64,000 bases of DNA from contig NZ_BAUA01000046.1 of NCBI RefSeq assembly GCF_000710915.1, positions 1 through 64,000 on the forward strand. The letters run 5' to 3'. The stretch is from Nocardia brasiliensis IFM 10847. GTDB lineage: Bacteria > Actinomycetota > Actinomycetes > Mycobacteriales > Mycobacteriaceae. Below, piece by piece: positions 54,083 through 62,339 of the stretch. The position numbers and the translations under genes were made by a program. The notes below the pieces were generated by a model. The model did not search any database. It saw nothing but the letters and a program-made list of their open reading frames with translations, and had not been told where the DNA came from. Positions within the stretch are counted from its first letter, which is position 1. Each line of letters begins with the position of its first letter.

Positions 54083-56638
54083 TCAGTCGACCTTGTAGAG
54101 CCAGATGTCCGGGACAGCCGGTTCACCTGTCGCGGTCCAGCGATAAGTGCGCGCCAAACCGGTGCCGTCGTAGTTGTGCAGGTAGGTGAGAAGTTTCGGC
54201 CTGGTGTCCTGGCCCGCGGCGATGCCCTTCAGCACGATGGTGGTCAGGTCGTAGGCTTCGGCGGAGCCAGGGCCCGGGAGCTGACCGTTGAGTGCCTCGT
54301 AGTCGGCGGCGAACCGGCCGACCACCGGCGCACAGGAACAGGAGATCAGCGCACCCGCCGCCGAATCACCCGCCGCGGCAACGAAGTCTGCGGTCACGGT
54401 GCTTTCGGCGGAGACGAAAGGTGCCGTGACACCCGCTCCGCGCAGCTGTCGCAGCAGTTCGGCGGCTTCTTCGTACCGTCCCGAATAAAAGACCGCGTCG
54501 GGTCGCGCGGCGGCGATATCCGCCACCACGGTGGCGAAACCGCGGTCACCCCTGGAGATTTCCGCACCACACTGCGCGTCGGCTGCGGCGCCGATGCCGG
54601 CGACGACGCTGCCCGCCAAACTCCTGCCGTACCCCGACTTGTCCTCGACCACGCAGATCTTGCGGAAATGCGCGGTGCCGACCAGGTACTTCGCCAATGC
54701 CGCGCCCTGCACGTCATCGGCGGCCAGAGCGCGGAAGAAGCTGAACCAGCCGTTGGTGGACAGCGTCGGGTCGGTGGCCGACGGAGTCAGGAACGGTAGT
54801 CCAGCGTTGTCGAAAACCGCGCCTACGGTGCGGATTTCATCGGAGATCATCGGTCCGATCAGCGCGACTGTCGACTGGTCCTGCACGATCCGTCCCGCCG
54901 TCAGCGCCGCCGCACCGCCCGCGGTGTCGACCTCTCGCACCGTGACCGTGCACCCCGGATTCGCTCTTGTGAACCGGTCCACCGCCAATTCGACGGCACC
55001 GTAGGTATAACGGCCCGGCCCGGTGGGCCCGGTCGCCGCGATAGTGACGGGCGCGCAGGTCGCCTTGCCGTCACCGGCAGGGTCGGCGGCCGTTGCCGGC
55101 TTGGGCAGTTGCCGGCCCTGCACATCGATCTGTGCCAGCGGCGCAACGGTTCTCGGCGCACCGCTGGTCCCCGGCGCGATCGCACCGGCCCACTCGATGG
55201 CCGCGGTGGCACCGCCAGGAGTTTTATGCCCGCCATCGAACCCGCCGAAAGCCCACACCGCCCCCACCACCGCCGCGGTGGCGACCACGAGCACGGAGCC
55301 ACCGATGCCCGTCCGCCGCAGTGCGCGACTCGCCACGGGTCGTGCGGGTCCGAACTCGTTCGAGGACGACGTATCCGACGTCTGTCGCGGGGGACCCGAA
55401 CGTGCGGATCCAGCTGGGATGTCCTGCGGTTCCGGGACGGCCGCGGCGTCAGCGGCCACCACGTCAGCCGCCGTCGCTTCAGCCGCGGGACCGGGTCGCG
55501 TGTCACGCGCTCGCGACGCTGGAGACGCGTTCTCGGACAGCGGCGCCGGCCATTCGGCGGGACGGGTTTCTGGATGTGAGCCTAGCGCTGATGCAATCCG
55601 AGTTTCTGGAAGCGTCGGTCCAGATTCCTCGCGAGGCCCAGGTATCGCCGAGGTTGAGGCGTCCGCTGGCTTCGCTGTTCGAGTTTCCGCCTGCACGTCG
55701 CCTGCTGACCGCGTTGCGGGCGAACCGGCTTGTCGCTGTGGCGATTCCGCGGGCCGCACCCAGGCCTGCGGGGTGGTCGGCGGAGCCGAGAGTTCGTTCA
55801 CCGCAGGGTCGGAGATGGCGTGCAGAGCAGCGGTGGCGAACTCGGTACAGGAGGCGAACCGTTCGTCAGGGGTCTTCGCCAATGCCTTGGCCAGCACCGC
55901 GTTCAGCGCGGGCGGCAAGCCTGGACGCCGGTCGCCGACCGCGGGCGGCGACTGTTGCAGATGACCCGCGATCAAGCCCGCCGGACTGTCCGCGACGAAC
56001 GGAGCCGTGCCGGTCAGGAGCCAGAACAGCGTGCAGGCCAACGCGTATTGGTCGGATCGGTGGTCGACGGGGGCGGCGGACAACTGTTCCGGGGACGCGT
56101 ACGCCAGTGTCGCGGCGAACATTCCGGTGCGGGTCAACTGCTGGGACTCGTCGCGCAGGCGCGCGATGCCGAAGTCCGTCAACAGGATTCGTTCGTCCTG
56201 CCCCGCCGTCGCCCTGGCCAGCAGGATGTTCGCCGGTTTCACGTCACGATGCAGCACCCCGACGGCGTGCGCGTAGTCGAGGGCCTTGGCGGTCTCGGCG
56301 ACGATCTGGATCGCTCGCCGCGGCGCCAGCGAGCGCGGGTCGAGCGCGCCCGCGTCGGTGCCGTCCACATACTGCATCGAGATCCAGCGCGTGTCGTCGT
56401 CGATACCGCGGTCGTACACCGCCACGATGTTCGGATGGTCCAGCCGCGCGACCAGCTCCGCCTCACGCTCGAACCGCGCCAGCATCTCTTTGTCGGCATG
56501 CAGGTTCGAACTGAGCAGTTTCAACGCGATCCGGCGCGGCAGTCGCGGATGCCGCGCAAGATACACCGACCCCATCCCGCCCCGGCCCAGCCGGCGCTCC
56601 ACCACGTACCCGGCGAAGATCTCACCAGCGCGCAGCAT
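54083..56638 (-). CDS. Receptor Ser/Thr kinase with extracellular ABC-type ligand-binding domain
   Basis: 851 residues from ATG at 56638, with GAGAGGACGGA upstream; ATG at 56683 is an alternative. Cytoplasmic kinase at 8-270: GRGGMG (18-23), Lys40, HRD (130-132), DFG (155-157), SPE (182-184). A disordered Ala/Pro/Ser-rich linker (280-440), one TM helix (446-465, GGSVLVVATAAVVGAVWAF), then an extracytoplasmic type I periplasmic-binding fold (528-850, like LivJ/branched-chain amino-acid receptors): ALIGPMISDEIRTVGAVFDN, PFLTPSATDPTLS, ICVVEDKSGYGRSLAGSV. PASTA repeats are absent. It presumably converts binding of a small ligand into phosphorylation. Confidence 0.93.
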   Translation of the reverse strand: MLRAGEIFAGYVVERRLGRGGMGSVYLARHPRLPRRIALKLLSSNLHADKEMLARFEREAELVARLDHPNIVAVYDRGIDDDTRWISMQYVDGTDAGALDPRSLAPRRAIQIVAETAKALDYAHAVGVLHRDVKPANILLARATAGQDERILLTDFGIARLRDESQQLTRTGMFAATLAYASPEQLSAAPVDHRSDQYALACTLFWLLTGTAPFVADSPAGLIAGHLQQSPPAVGDRRPGLPPALNAVLAKALAKTPDERFASCTEFATAALHAISDPAVNELSAPPTTPQAWVRPAESPQRQAGSPATRSAGDVQAETRTAKPADASTSAIPGPREESGPTLPETRIASALGSHPETRPAEWPAPLSENASPASRARDTRPGPAAEATAADVVAADAAAVPEPQDIPAGSARSGPPRQTSDTSSSNEFGPARPVASRALRRTGIGGSVLVVATAAVVGAVWAFGGFDGGHKTPGGATAAIEWAGAIAPGTSGAPRTVAPLAQIDVQGRQLPKPATAADPAGDGKATCAPVTIAATGPTGPGRYTYGAVELAVDRFTRANPGCTVTVREVDTAGGAAALTAGRIVQDQSTVALIGPMISDEIRTVGAVFDNAGLPFLTPSATDPTLSTNGWFSFFRALAADDVQGAALAKYLVGTAHFRKICVVEDKSGYGRSLAGSVVAGIGAAADAQCGAEISRGDRGFATVVADIAAARPDAVFYSGRYEEAAELLRQLRGAGVTAPFVSAESTVTADFVAAAGDSAAGALISCSCAPVVGRFAADYEALNGQLPGPGSAEAYDLTTIVLKGIAAGQDTRPKLLTYLHNYDGTGLARTYRWTATGEPAVPDIWLYKVD

Positions 56639-56981
56639 TCCGTCCTCTCCCACCCAGGGTCCCCCGACCACCGGCCCGGTCATCGTAGCCTGCGAATATC
56701 CCGTGGTCCCCGCACCGACGCAGCAGTCCCCCGGCCCCACCCAGCCCCCGTCCGCCGCATGCGGACGCCATGCCACGAACCCCGCACACCCACACCGCAA
56801 TCCGACGTTCATACCCGCAACACGGATCCCCCTCCGCCGCGCACCTGACCGACGCGGACCCGAACTTGTGCACAGCCGTCCACAGCCCGACCCGGGGAGC
56901 GCGGCTGGTGCGACGCGACGAACGGATACCGCGACGGAAATCCGTTGACCGCGCCGTCGCTGATCGTGGAGGCTCGCGGTT
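56639..56981. other. Divergent intergenic region, 343 bp
   Basis: No gene recognised. It separates the receptor kinase from the GNAT gene and holds two of four TTGTGCACA motifs (56866, 56980). Confidence 0.6.
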
Positions 56982-57894
56982 GTGCACAGGAATCCACAGG
57001 TGGTGGGGCTCGAGCCGTTGACAGAGGGAAATCTGCCGCTGTTGCTGGCGGCTGCCGTCACGGATGCCGATCCGCTCGAGGTGATGCCACCGGTAGCCGG
57101 GGCGACCGGCTGGGACGCGGTCAGTGAGCAGGCGTTCCTCGACTTCCATCGAGGTCGCGCGCTGCGACCGGACGCACCCGTCGAGTACACGTATGTGATC
57201 ACCGTGGACGGTCGGGCGGTCGGGGCCGCGCGGCTGGAGCCGGGCGAACACGGGGTCGAAGCGGGCGTGTGGATCGGCCGCTCCCAGCGCGGGCGAGGCG
57301 TCGGCAAAGCCGTCGCCGAACAGCTGCGCGCGGCCGCCGCCGCAATAGGCGCGCGGCGCATCCACGCGGTCACCAAGGTCGACAACACGGCGGCCCGAAG
57401 GCTGTTGGCTGCCGCGACACCCGCCATCGATGGCGACACCGTCACCGCGACAGTGGATCTCGGCTGAACCCGACGGTGCACGAACCGGGTCGAGTTCACA
57501 CCGCCACCTCTGAATGGCGTGCGGGCGGTTGTGCACAGGCGGCATGCCAGGCGATCTGGCGCGGACGACTGGGATCGGCCCCTGCGTGCAAGTCGGGATC
57601 CACCACCCCTACCAGCAGGCATCGCGATCTCTGCCAGGAAGAGTCCGCCGTCTCATCAGGAAGAGGTCCGGCGCAGCCATTGCCGGCGGAGAACACGACC
57701 TTGCGCCCAGCGGCTGCGTGGTCGGCATCTCGACGGTCATGCACACCACGCGCGCGATGTCCTGATCGATGGGTACCGCCGTTACCTGCGCTCGAGCGCG
57801 GTTACCTACGGCCACCATGTACGTCGATCGAGTTCCAGCGCTTGTCTACACAGCCGCCGAGCGGAATCGCTGCGCTCCACAGAGGTTGTGCACA
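56866..57894. repeat. Four dispersed TTGTGCACA motifs
   Basis: Exact TTGTGCACA occurs at 56866-56874, 56980-56988, 57529-57537 and 57886-57894, all on the plus strand. Each differs by one base from the actinobacterial DnaA box TTGTCCACA. Weaker boxes lie beside some of them (CCGTCCACA at 56876, GAATCCACA at 56990). The first two flank the GNAT gene start and the other two lie in the gene-poor stretch after it. Confidence 0.6.
56982..57467 (+). CDS. GNAT-family N-acetyltransferase
   Basis: 161 residues from GTG at 56982, which has GGAGG nine bases upstream. The acetyl-CoA-binding motif A is visible (VWIGRSQRGRGVGKAVAEQL, with R/Q-x-x-G-x-G/A), followed by VTKVDNTAARRLL, as in RimI/YafP-like acetyltransferases. 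N-terminal ILPLLLAAAVTDADP-like segment (here LPLLLAAAVTDADP) matches the start of the domain. Substrate unknown. Confidence 0.88.
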   Translation: MHRNPQVVGLEPLTEGNLPLLLAAAVTDADPLEVMPPVAGATGWDAVSEQAFLDFHRGRALRPDAPVEYTYVITVDGRAVGAARLEPGEHGVEAGVWIGRSQRGRGVGKAVAEQLRAAAAAIGARRIHAVTKVDNTAARRLLAAATPAIDGDTVTATVDLG

Positions 57895-57974
57895 GTTCAC
57901 ACAGGGACTCGCCGTGTGACCCGCCGGTGTCTCGTGCCGCAGGCATGTGAGGTCGGCATGAGCTCCGTGGCAGA
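57468..57974. other. Intergenic region of 507 bp without a recognised gene
   Basis: Several short overlapping frames exist on both strands, but none has a ribosome site, a family or consistent codon bias. The stretch contains two of the TTGTGCACA motifs (57529, 57886) and the imperfect box TTGTCTACA (57842). I see no gene in it. Confidence 0.55.
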
Positions 57975-58622
57975 GTGGATGCGGTGACCGGAATCGACTG
58001 GAACCACAACAGTTTCTACCACCGGCTCCTGCTGCGTCAGTTACCGAAGAACATGTCCCGTGTGCTCGATGTAGGTTGCGGGGCGGGCGCATTCGCCGTT
58101 GTGCTGGCACGGCACGCCGAGCGGGTCGACGCGCTCGATCGATCCCCGGTGATGATCGAGGCCGCGAAACAGGTCGTACCCGCAAACGTCACCTGCGTCC
58201 TCGGCGACATCCTGGAACAGCAGTTCCCGCCCGCGACCTACGACGCGATCGTCTCCATAAGCACGCTGCACCACCTGCCCCTCGATGAAGTGCTACCGGA
58301 CCTGGCCGACGCACTGCGCCCCGGCGGTGTGCTCGCCGCCGTCGCGCTGCCCCGCACCGACCTGCCCCGCGAGTTGCCCACAGAATTCCTTGCCGCACTG
58401 GGGCACCGCGTACTCGGCGGCACCTTCGCACTACTGCGCAAACTGGGGCTCGGCGACCGGCACGCCCTCGATCCCACCCACGCCGACATGCCGGTCCGCC
58501 TCGATCCACCCTTGACCACCCGGCAGGTACGCGAACAAGTACGCACTTTGCTCCCCGGCGCACAAGTCCGCCGCCGCCTCTTCTGGCGCTACTCCTTGGT
58601 CTGGCACAAACCACACATGTAG
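57975..58622 (+). CDS. SAM-dependent methyltransferase
   Basis: 215 residues from GTG at 57975; GTG at 57984 is also possible. Motif I VLDVGCGAGAFAVVLA, DALDRSPVMIEAAKQV, motif II YDAIVSISTLHHLPL, then LRPGGVLAAVALPRT. Small methyltransferase of the UbiE/TlyA-like class; substrate unknown. Ends 46 bp before a long inverted repeat. Confidence 0.9.
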   Translation: MDAVTGIDWNHNSFYHRLLLRQLPKNMSRVLDVGCGAGAFAVVLARHAERVDALDRSPVMIEAAKQVVPANVTCVLGDILEQQFPPATYDAIVSISTLHHLPLDEVLPDLADALRPGGVLAAVALPRTDLPRELPTEFLAALGHRVLGGTFALLRKLGLGDRHALDPTHADMPVRLDPPLTTRQVREQVRTLLPGAQVRRRLFWRYSLVWHKPHM

Positions 58623-58668
58623 GCCGACTGCGGTCCGGGGCCCGAACGCACAGCCCGAACCTGGACAG

Positions 58669-58731
58669 TTGATCACCAGGTAATGATGGCGCGGCGCTCG
58701 ACCGATGCCGCCACCATTACCTGGTGATCAA
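58669..58731. terminator. Long inverted repeat between convergent genes
   Basis: Arms of 23 bp starting TTGATCACCAGG and ending CCTGGTGATCAA, with one mismatch and a 17-base loop. The right arm overlaps the stop codon (58728) of the acyltransferase gene. A long AT-containing stem without a T-run; it could act as terminator or as a binding site. Confidence 0.6.
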
Positions 58732-60311
58732 TCGGCCGATTCCTCTTTCAAGCTGCGCGTGACCTCGTCCAGGGCGGCTCGGAGCAGTTCCGTGTAGACG
58801 TCGAGGTCCGGGATGGTCGCTTGGTCGGCGTGGATGGAGACGGTGATGGTGTCGCCGAGGCCGTGCACACCGTGGGTTAGGTGCATGACGGAGCCGATGG
58901 CGGGGAAACCGGCGGTCCAGCGGACGCGGCCGCCGCCGAAGGCGAGGTTTGCGGGGCCGCGGTGCACGCTGGAGACCACGGTGTGGCCGGCGATGGACTC
59001 GGGGACGACGTCGAGCGGATAGCGGGCGATATCGCGGCGGAGCAGGGGTGCGGGGACCACCTCGGTGACCCGATCCTGCGCGGTGAGCAACGGATGTTGC
59101 GCGCGGACGCGGCGGTCGCGCAGCGTCGCCGCGATCTTGTCGGCGCGTTCCCGCAGGTCTGCGACGTCGGCACTCAGGTCGACGCTGAGACTGCGATAGT
59201 TGTTGTGCGCCTGCGCTTTCGCAGTATCCGACAGCGCCATCGGCACCTGTGCGCCGAGCCGACGCACCTGTTCACCGTGGGATTCGAGGTAGCGGTCCAG
59301 CGCCAGGGACACCGCGGTCAGCACGACGACGGTGACCGTCCGCCCCGGGATGCGCAACGCCGACGCCGCATACACGAGCATCCGAACACCATGCACCGCA
59401 TCACCGCTTGCCACTATGCGGTTGACCCGGCTCGGCACGAAACCCGCTCCGGGCTGCGGTAATTCACCCGCGGCGGTCAGGTCCGCGAGTTCCCGCTGCG
59501 CCTGGAACGCTCCGTATCCGCGATACGCCGTCCGCACCATTCGAATCGGCAGCCACGGCACCGCGATCGCCGCGTCCACCCAGCGTGCGGACACCCACGA
59601 CGCAAGGGCCGTCCGCGCATCCGAACGAGCCGCAGCTCCGGAACAGACGGCCTCCCGCAGCCTGTCCGCCACACCGCGTCCAGCAGACGTGCGTTGCGGA
59701 CGAAAGGACTGATAGCCCCGAATTCCGTTCTCGGCCAGATGAACCGGTAAGCGAAGCACGGCTGCGGCCGCGCCCCTGGCTTTCCGGATAACCGGCGGGC
59801 CACTGGCAGCCTCCGCCGCAGCGAACAGCTCTCGCGCGATCTCGGCAGCGCGCCGACCATCGGCCAGCGCATGGGACATCTGCAGCACCACCACCAGCGC
59901 AGGCCCATGCGCGACCGGTGGCGCTCCCCCGAAGTCCGCCGCACGTTCCCGATCCCCGAAGCCGGCGATTCCCCGAAAGATGTGCAATTGCCAGGGATGC
60001 ACACCGGCATCGAGCACGCTGCCGACCAACTCCCCCAGCGCCGCTTCGAGATGCCGCCGATCCGGCTGTGCCAGTTGGTGTTCTATGACCTGCTCCGCAT
60101 CGAACTCGGCGGGCTCCCAGTACGGATAGTCGAGGTCGCGCGGTACATCCCGGGCCCGGACTCGCAGAGCGTCGATGGTCGCGACACGATCGGCGATATC
60201 CGCACGGAGTCGCTCGAACGAATGCCCGGCATCGTCGAAGCAGTACAGCAGGAACAGGTCGTTACGGGTGCGGCCCGCCAGCCAGTACATCGTCGCGTCC
60301 TGCGGGGCCAT
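58728..60311 (-). CDS. WS/DGAT-like acyltransferase (wax ester/triacylglycerol synthase family)
   Basis: 527 residues from ATG at 60311 ([20 protein letters not shown]). The active-site HHxxxDG motif appears as SHALADG (S146, H147, D151, G152): the second His, the proposed catalytic base, is kept, while the first is Ser. The C-terminal WES domain is present ([19 protein letters not shown] and [18 protein letters not shown]). In mycolic-acid actinomycetes such enzymes make triacylglycerol or wax esters for lipid bodies. The changed motif leaves activity uncertain. Divergent from qcrB across 368 bp. Confidence 0.88.
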   Translation of the reverse strand: MAPQDATMYWLAGRTRNDLFLLYCFDDAGHSFERLRADIADRVATIDALRVRARDVPRDLDYPYWEPAEFDAEQVIEHQLAQPDRRHLEAALGELVGSVLDAGVHPWQLHIFRGIAGFGDRERAADFGGAPPVAHGPALVVVLQMSHALADGRRAAEIARELFAAAEAASGPPVIRKARGAAAAVLRLPVHLAENGIRGYQSFRPQRTSAGRGVADRLREAVCSGAAARSDARTALASWVSARWVDAAIAVPWLPIRMVRTAYRGYGAFQAQRELADLTAAGELPQPGAGFVPSRVNRIVASGDAVHGVRMLVYAASALRIPGRTVTVVVLTAVSLALDRYLESHGEQVRRLGAQVPMALSDTAKAQAHNNYRSLSVDLSADVADLRERADKIAATLRDRRVRAQHPLLTAQDRVTEVVPAPLLRRDIARYPLDVVPESIAGHTVVSSVHRGPANLAFGGGRVRWTAGFPAIGSVMHLTHGVHGLGDTITVSIHADQATIPDLDVYTELLRAALDEVTRSLKEESAD

Positions 60312-60679
60312 CCGTCGCACCGTCCGACAGTAACGAAACCGCCGGACCGCCGCTCTCCCGCGTCCGGAACCGCGCTGCCAGGACCCCTGGAAGTACAAAT
60401 GAAGAAGCCCGAATCGAACTTGACATAAAATTCACGAATTGTTTGACAGCACAAGGCGATACCCACTTTTCGCACGCGCAAACGACCGTCCGGCCGCGAT
60501 CTTGGCCCAACTGCGCCGAAACCCGGAAAACCGCACGGTATCGCCCTGTTCGCCGGTCCGCGACGCCTTCGAATGATCTTGATTTACAAGATCATCCGGG
60601 AAAACCATCGATTCGGGCACGATCCGTTGCTACCGTCTGTAGTAGAAGCAAATCACTTCTCGTGGGCGGGGTGTCGGAT
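60312..60679. other. AT-rich divergent region, 368 bp
   Basis: No gene seen. It holds divergent promoters for the acyltransferase and qcrB, with TTGACA-like and TTTGACA sequences at 60420 and 60443, and the palindrome at 60573-60595. Confidence 0.55.
60573..60595. promoter_or_regulatory. Palindromic operator upstream of qcrB
   Basis: Perfect 9-bp arms ATGATCTTG and CAAGATCAT around ATTTA, 85 bp upstream of the qcrB start. Strongly AT-rich for this genome, so a specific regulator site is likely; regulator unknown. Confidence 0.55.
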
Positions 60680-62338
60680 ATGGCAACTCAACTTGGTAAC
60701 AAGGTCAGCGCACAGGCGGACTCCGCCGACGAGCGATATCGCGCCGCCGCGTTCCTGAAGCGGTCGATCAACAAGGTCTTCCCGACCCACTGGTCGTTCC
60801 TGCTCGGCGAGATCGCGCTGTACAGCTTCATCATTCTGCTGCTGTCGGGCATCTACCTGACCCTCTACTTCGACCCGTCGATGACCGAGGTCGTCTACGA
60901 CGGGTCCTATCAGCCGCTACGCGGTGTCACCATGTCGCGAGCGTACGAGACGGCGCTCAACATCTCCTTCGAGGTGCGCGGCGGCCTGTTCGTCCGGCAG
61001 GTCCACCATTGGGCCGCACTGCTTTTCGCGGCATCGATCATCGTGCACCTGTTCCGCGTGTTCTTCACCGGCGCGTTCCGCAAGCCGCGTGAGGCGAACT
61101 GGGTGATCGGCTCGCTGCTGCTGATCCTGGCCATGTTCGAGGGCTACTTCGGCTACTCGCTGCCCGACGATCTGCTCTCCGGCACCGGCCTGCGCGCCGC
61201 GTTCTCGTCCATCACCTTGGGCATGCCGATCATCGGCACCTGGCTGCACTGGTTGATGTTCGGTGGCGACTACCCGGGCACCATCATCATTCCGCGCCTG
61301 TTCATCGCGCACGTGCTGCTGTTCCCCGGCATCATGCTCGCGTTGATCGCCGCGCACATCGCGCTCGTCTGGTACCAGAAGCACACCCAGTACCCCGGCC
61401 CGGGTCGCACCGAGAAGAACGTGATCGGCGCCCGTATCGTCCCCGTGTTCTCGCTGGATCAGGGTGCGTTCTTCGCCTTCACGCTCGGCATCGTCGCGAT
61501 CATGAGCGGCGTCTTCCAGATCAACGCGATCTGGACCATGGGTCCCTACAACCCCGCACAGATCTCCGCGGGCTCACAGCCGGACTTCTACATGATGTGG
61601 ACCGACGGCATGATGCGTCTGATCCCGCCGTGGGAGCTGTATCTGGGCCGCTACACGGTGCCCGCGCCGGTCTGGGGCGCACTGCTCATGGGCGTGGTGT
61701 TCACGGTGCTGATCACCTACCCGTGGATCGAGAAACGGCTCACCCGCGACACCGCGGCGCACCACAACCTGCTGCAGCGTCCGCGTGACGTGCCGGTGCG
61801 CACCGCGATCGGCGCGATGGCGATCGCCTTCTACGTGGTGCTCACGCTGTCCTGCGTGAACGACATCGTCGCCTACAAATTCGACATCTCGCTGAACGCG
61901 ACCACCTGGACCGGCCGGATCGGCCTGCTCCTGCTGCCGCCGCTGGCCTACTTCGTCGCCTACCGCGTCTGCCTCGGCTTGCAGCGCAGCGACCGGGCAG
62001 TGCTGGAGCACGGCGTGGAGACCGGCGTGATCAAGCGCCTGCCGCACGGCGAGTACATCGAGATCCACCAGCCGCTGGGCCCGGTCGACGAGCACGGCCA
62101 CCCGATCCCGCTGGAATACCAGGGCGCACCGGTCCCCAAGAAGATGAGCAAGCTCGGCCTGGCCGGCAAACCCGGCACCGGCAGCTTCCTGCGGGCCGAC
62201 CCCTGGCAGGAGTCGGAGCGCAATCACGAAACCGACCACGCCGAAGAGCGCAAGCAACTCGCTGTGCTGCGCGATTACCAGGAACGAGATCAGCGCAACG
62301 GCAATGGTTCCCACGGAAACGGTTCGCCCGATAGCTGA
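60680..62338 (+). CDS. qcrB: Cytochrome bc1 complex cytochrome b subunit (stand-alone)
   Basis: 552 residues from ATG at 60680 ([20 protein letters not shown]); GTG at 60671 is an alternative. Full-length actinobacterial Qcr[38 protein letters not shown] (heme-ligand His), the [17 protein letters not shown] quinol-site helix, [25 protein letters not shown] (second heme pair), [19 protein letters not shown] (PEWY-like loop is PPWE here) and the C-terminal extension [20 protein letters not shown]. It should be membrane-embedded and bind two b hemes. It is not flanked by qcrC or qcrA, so it is an additional copy or a relocated subunit. Confidence 0.95.
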   Translation: MATQLGNKVSAQADSADERYRAAAFLKRSINKVFPTHWSFLLGEIALYSFIILLLSGIYLTLYFDPSMTEVVYDGSYQPLRGVTMSRAYETALNISFEVRGGLFVRQVHHWAALLFAASIIVHLFRVFFTGAFRKPREANWVIGSLLLILAMFEGYFGYSLPDDLLSGTGLRAAFSSITLGMPIIGTWLHWLMFGGDYPGTIIIPRLFIAHVLLFPGIMLALIAAHIALVWYQKHTQYPGPGRTEKNVIGARIVPVFSLDQGAFFAFTLGIVAIMSGVFQINAIWTMGPYNPAQISAGSQPDFYMMWTDGMMRLIPPWELYLGRYTVPAPVWGALLMGVVFTVLITYPWIEKRLTRDTAAHHNLLQRPRDVPVRTAIGAMAIAFYVVLTLSCVNDIVAYKFDISLNATTWTGRIGLLLLPPLAYFVAYRVCLGLQRSDRAVLEHGVETGVIKRLPHGEYIEIHQPLGPVDEHGHPIPLEYQGAPVPKKMSKLGLAGKPGTGSFLRADPWQESERNHETDHAEERKQLAVLRDYQERDQRNGNGSHGNGSPDS

Positions 62339-62339
62339 C

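Noticed and set aside
57496..57970. Several short frames on both strands between the GNAT and methyltransferase genes
   Set aside because: None has a ribosome site, a family or stable codon bias.
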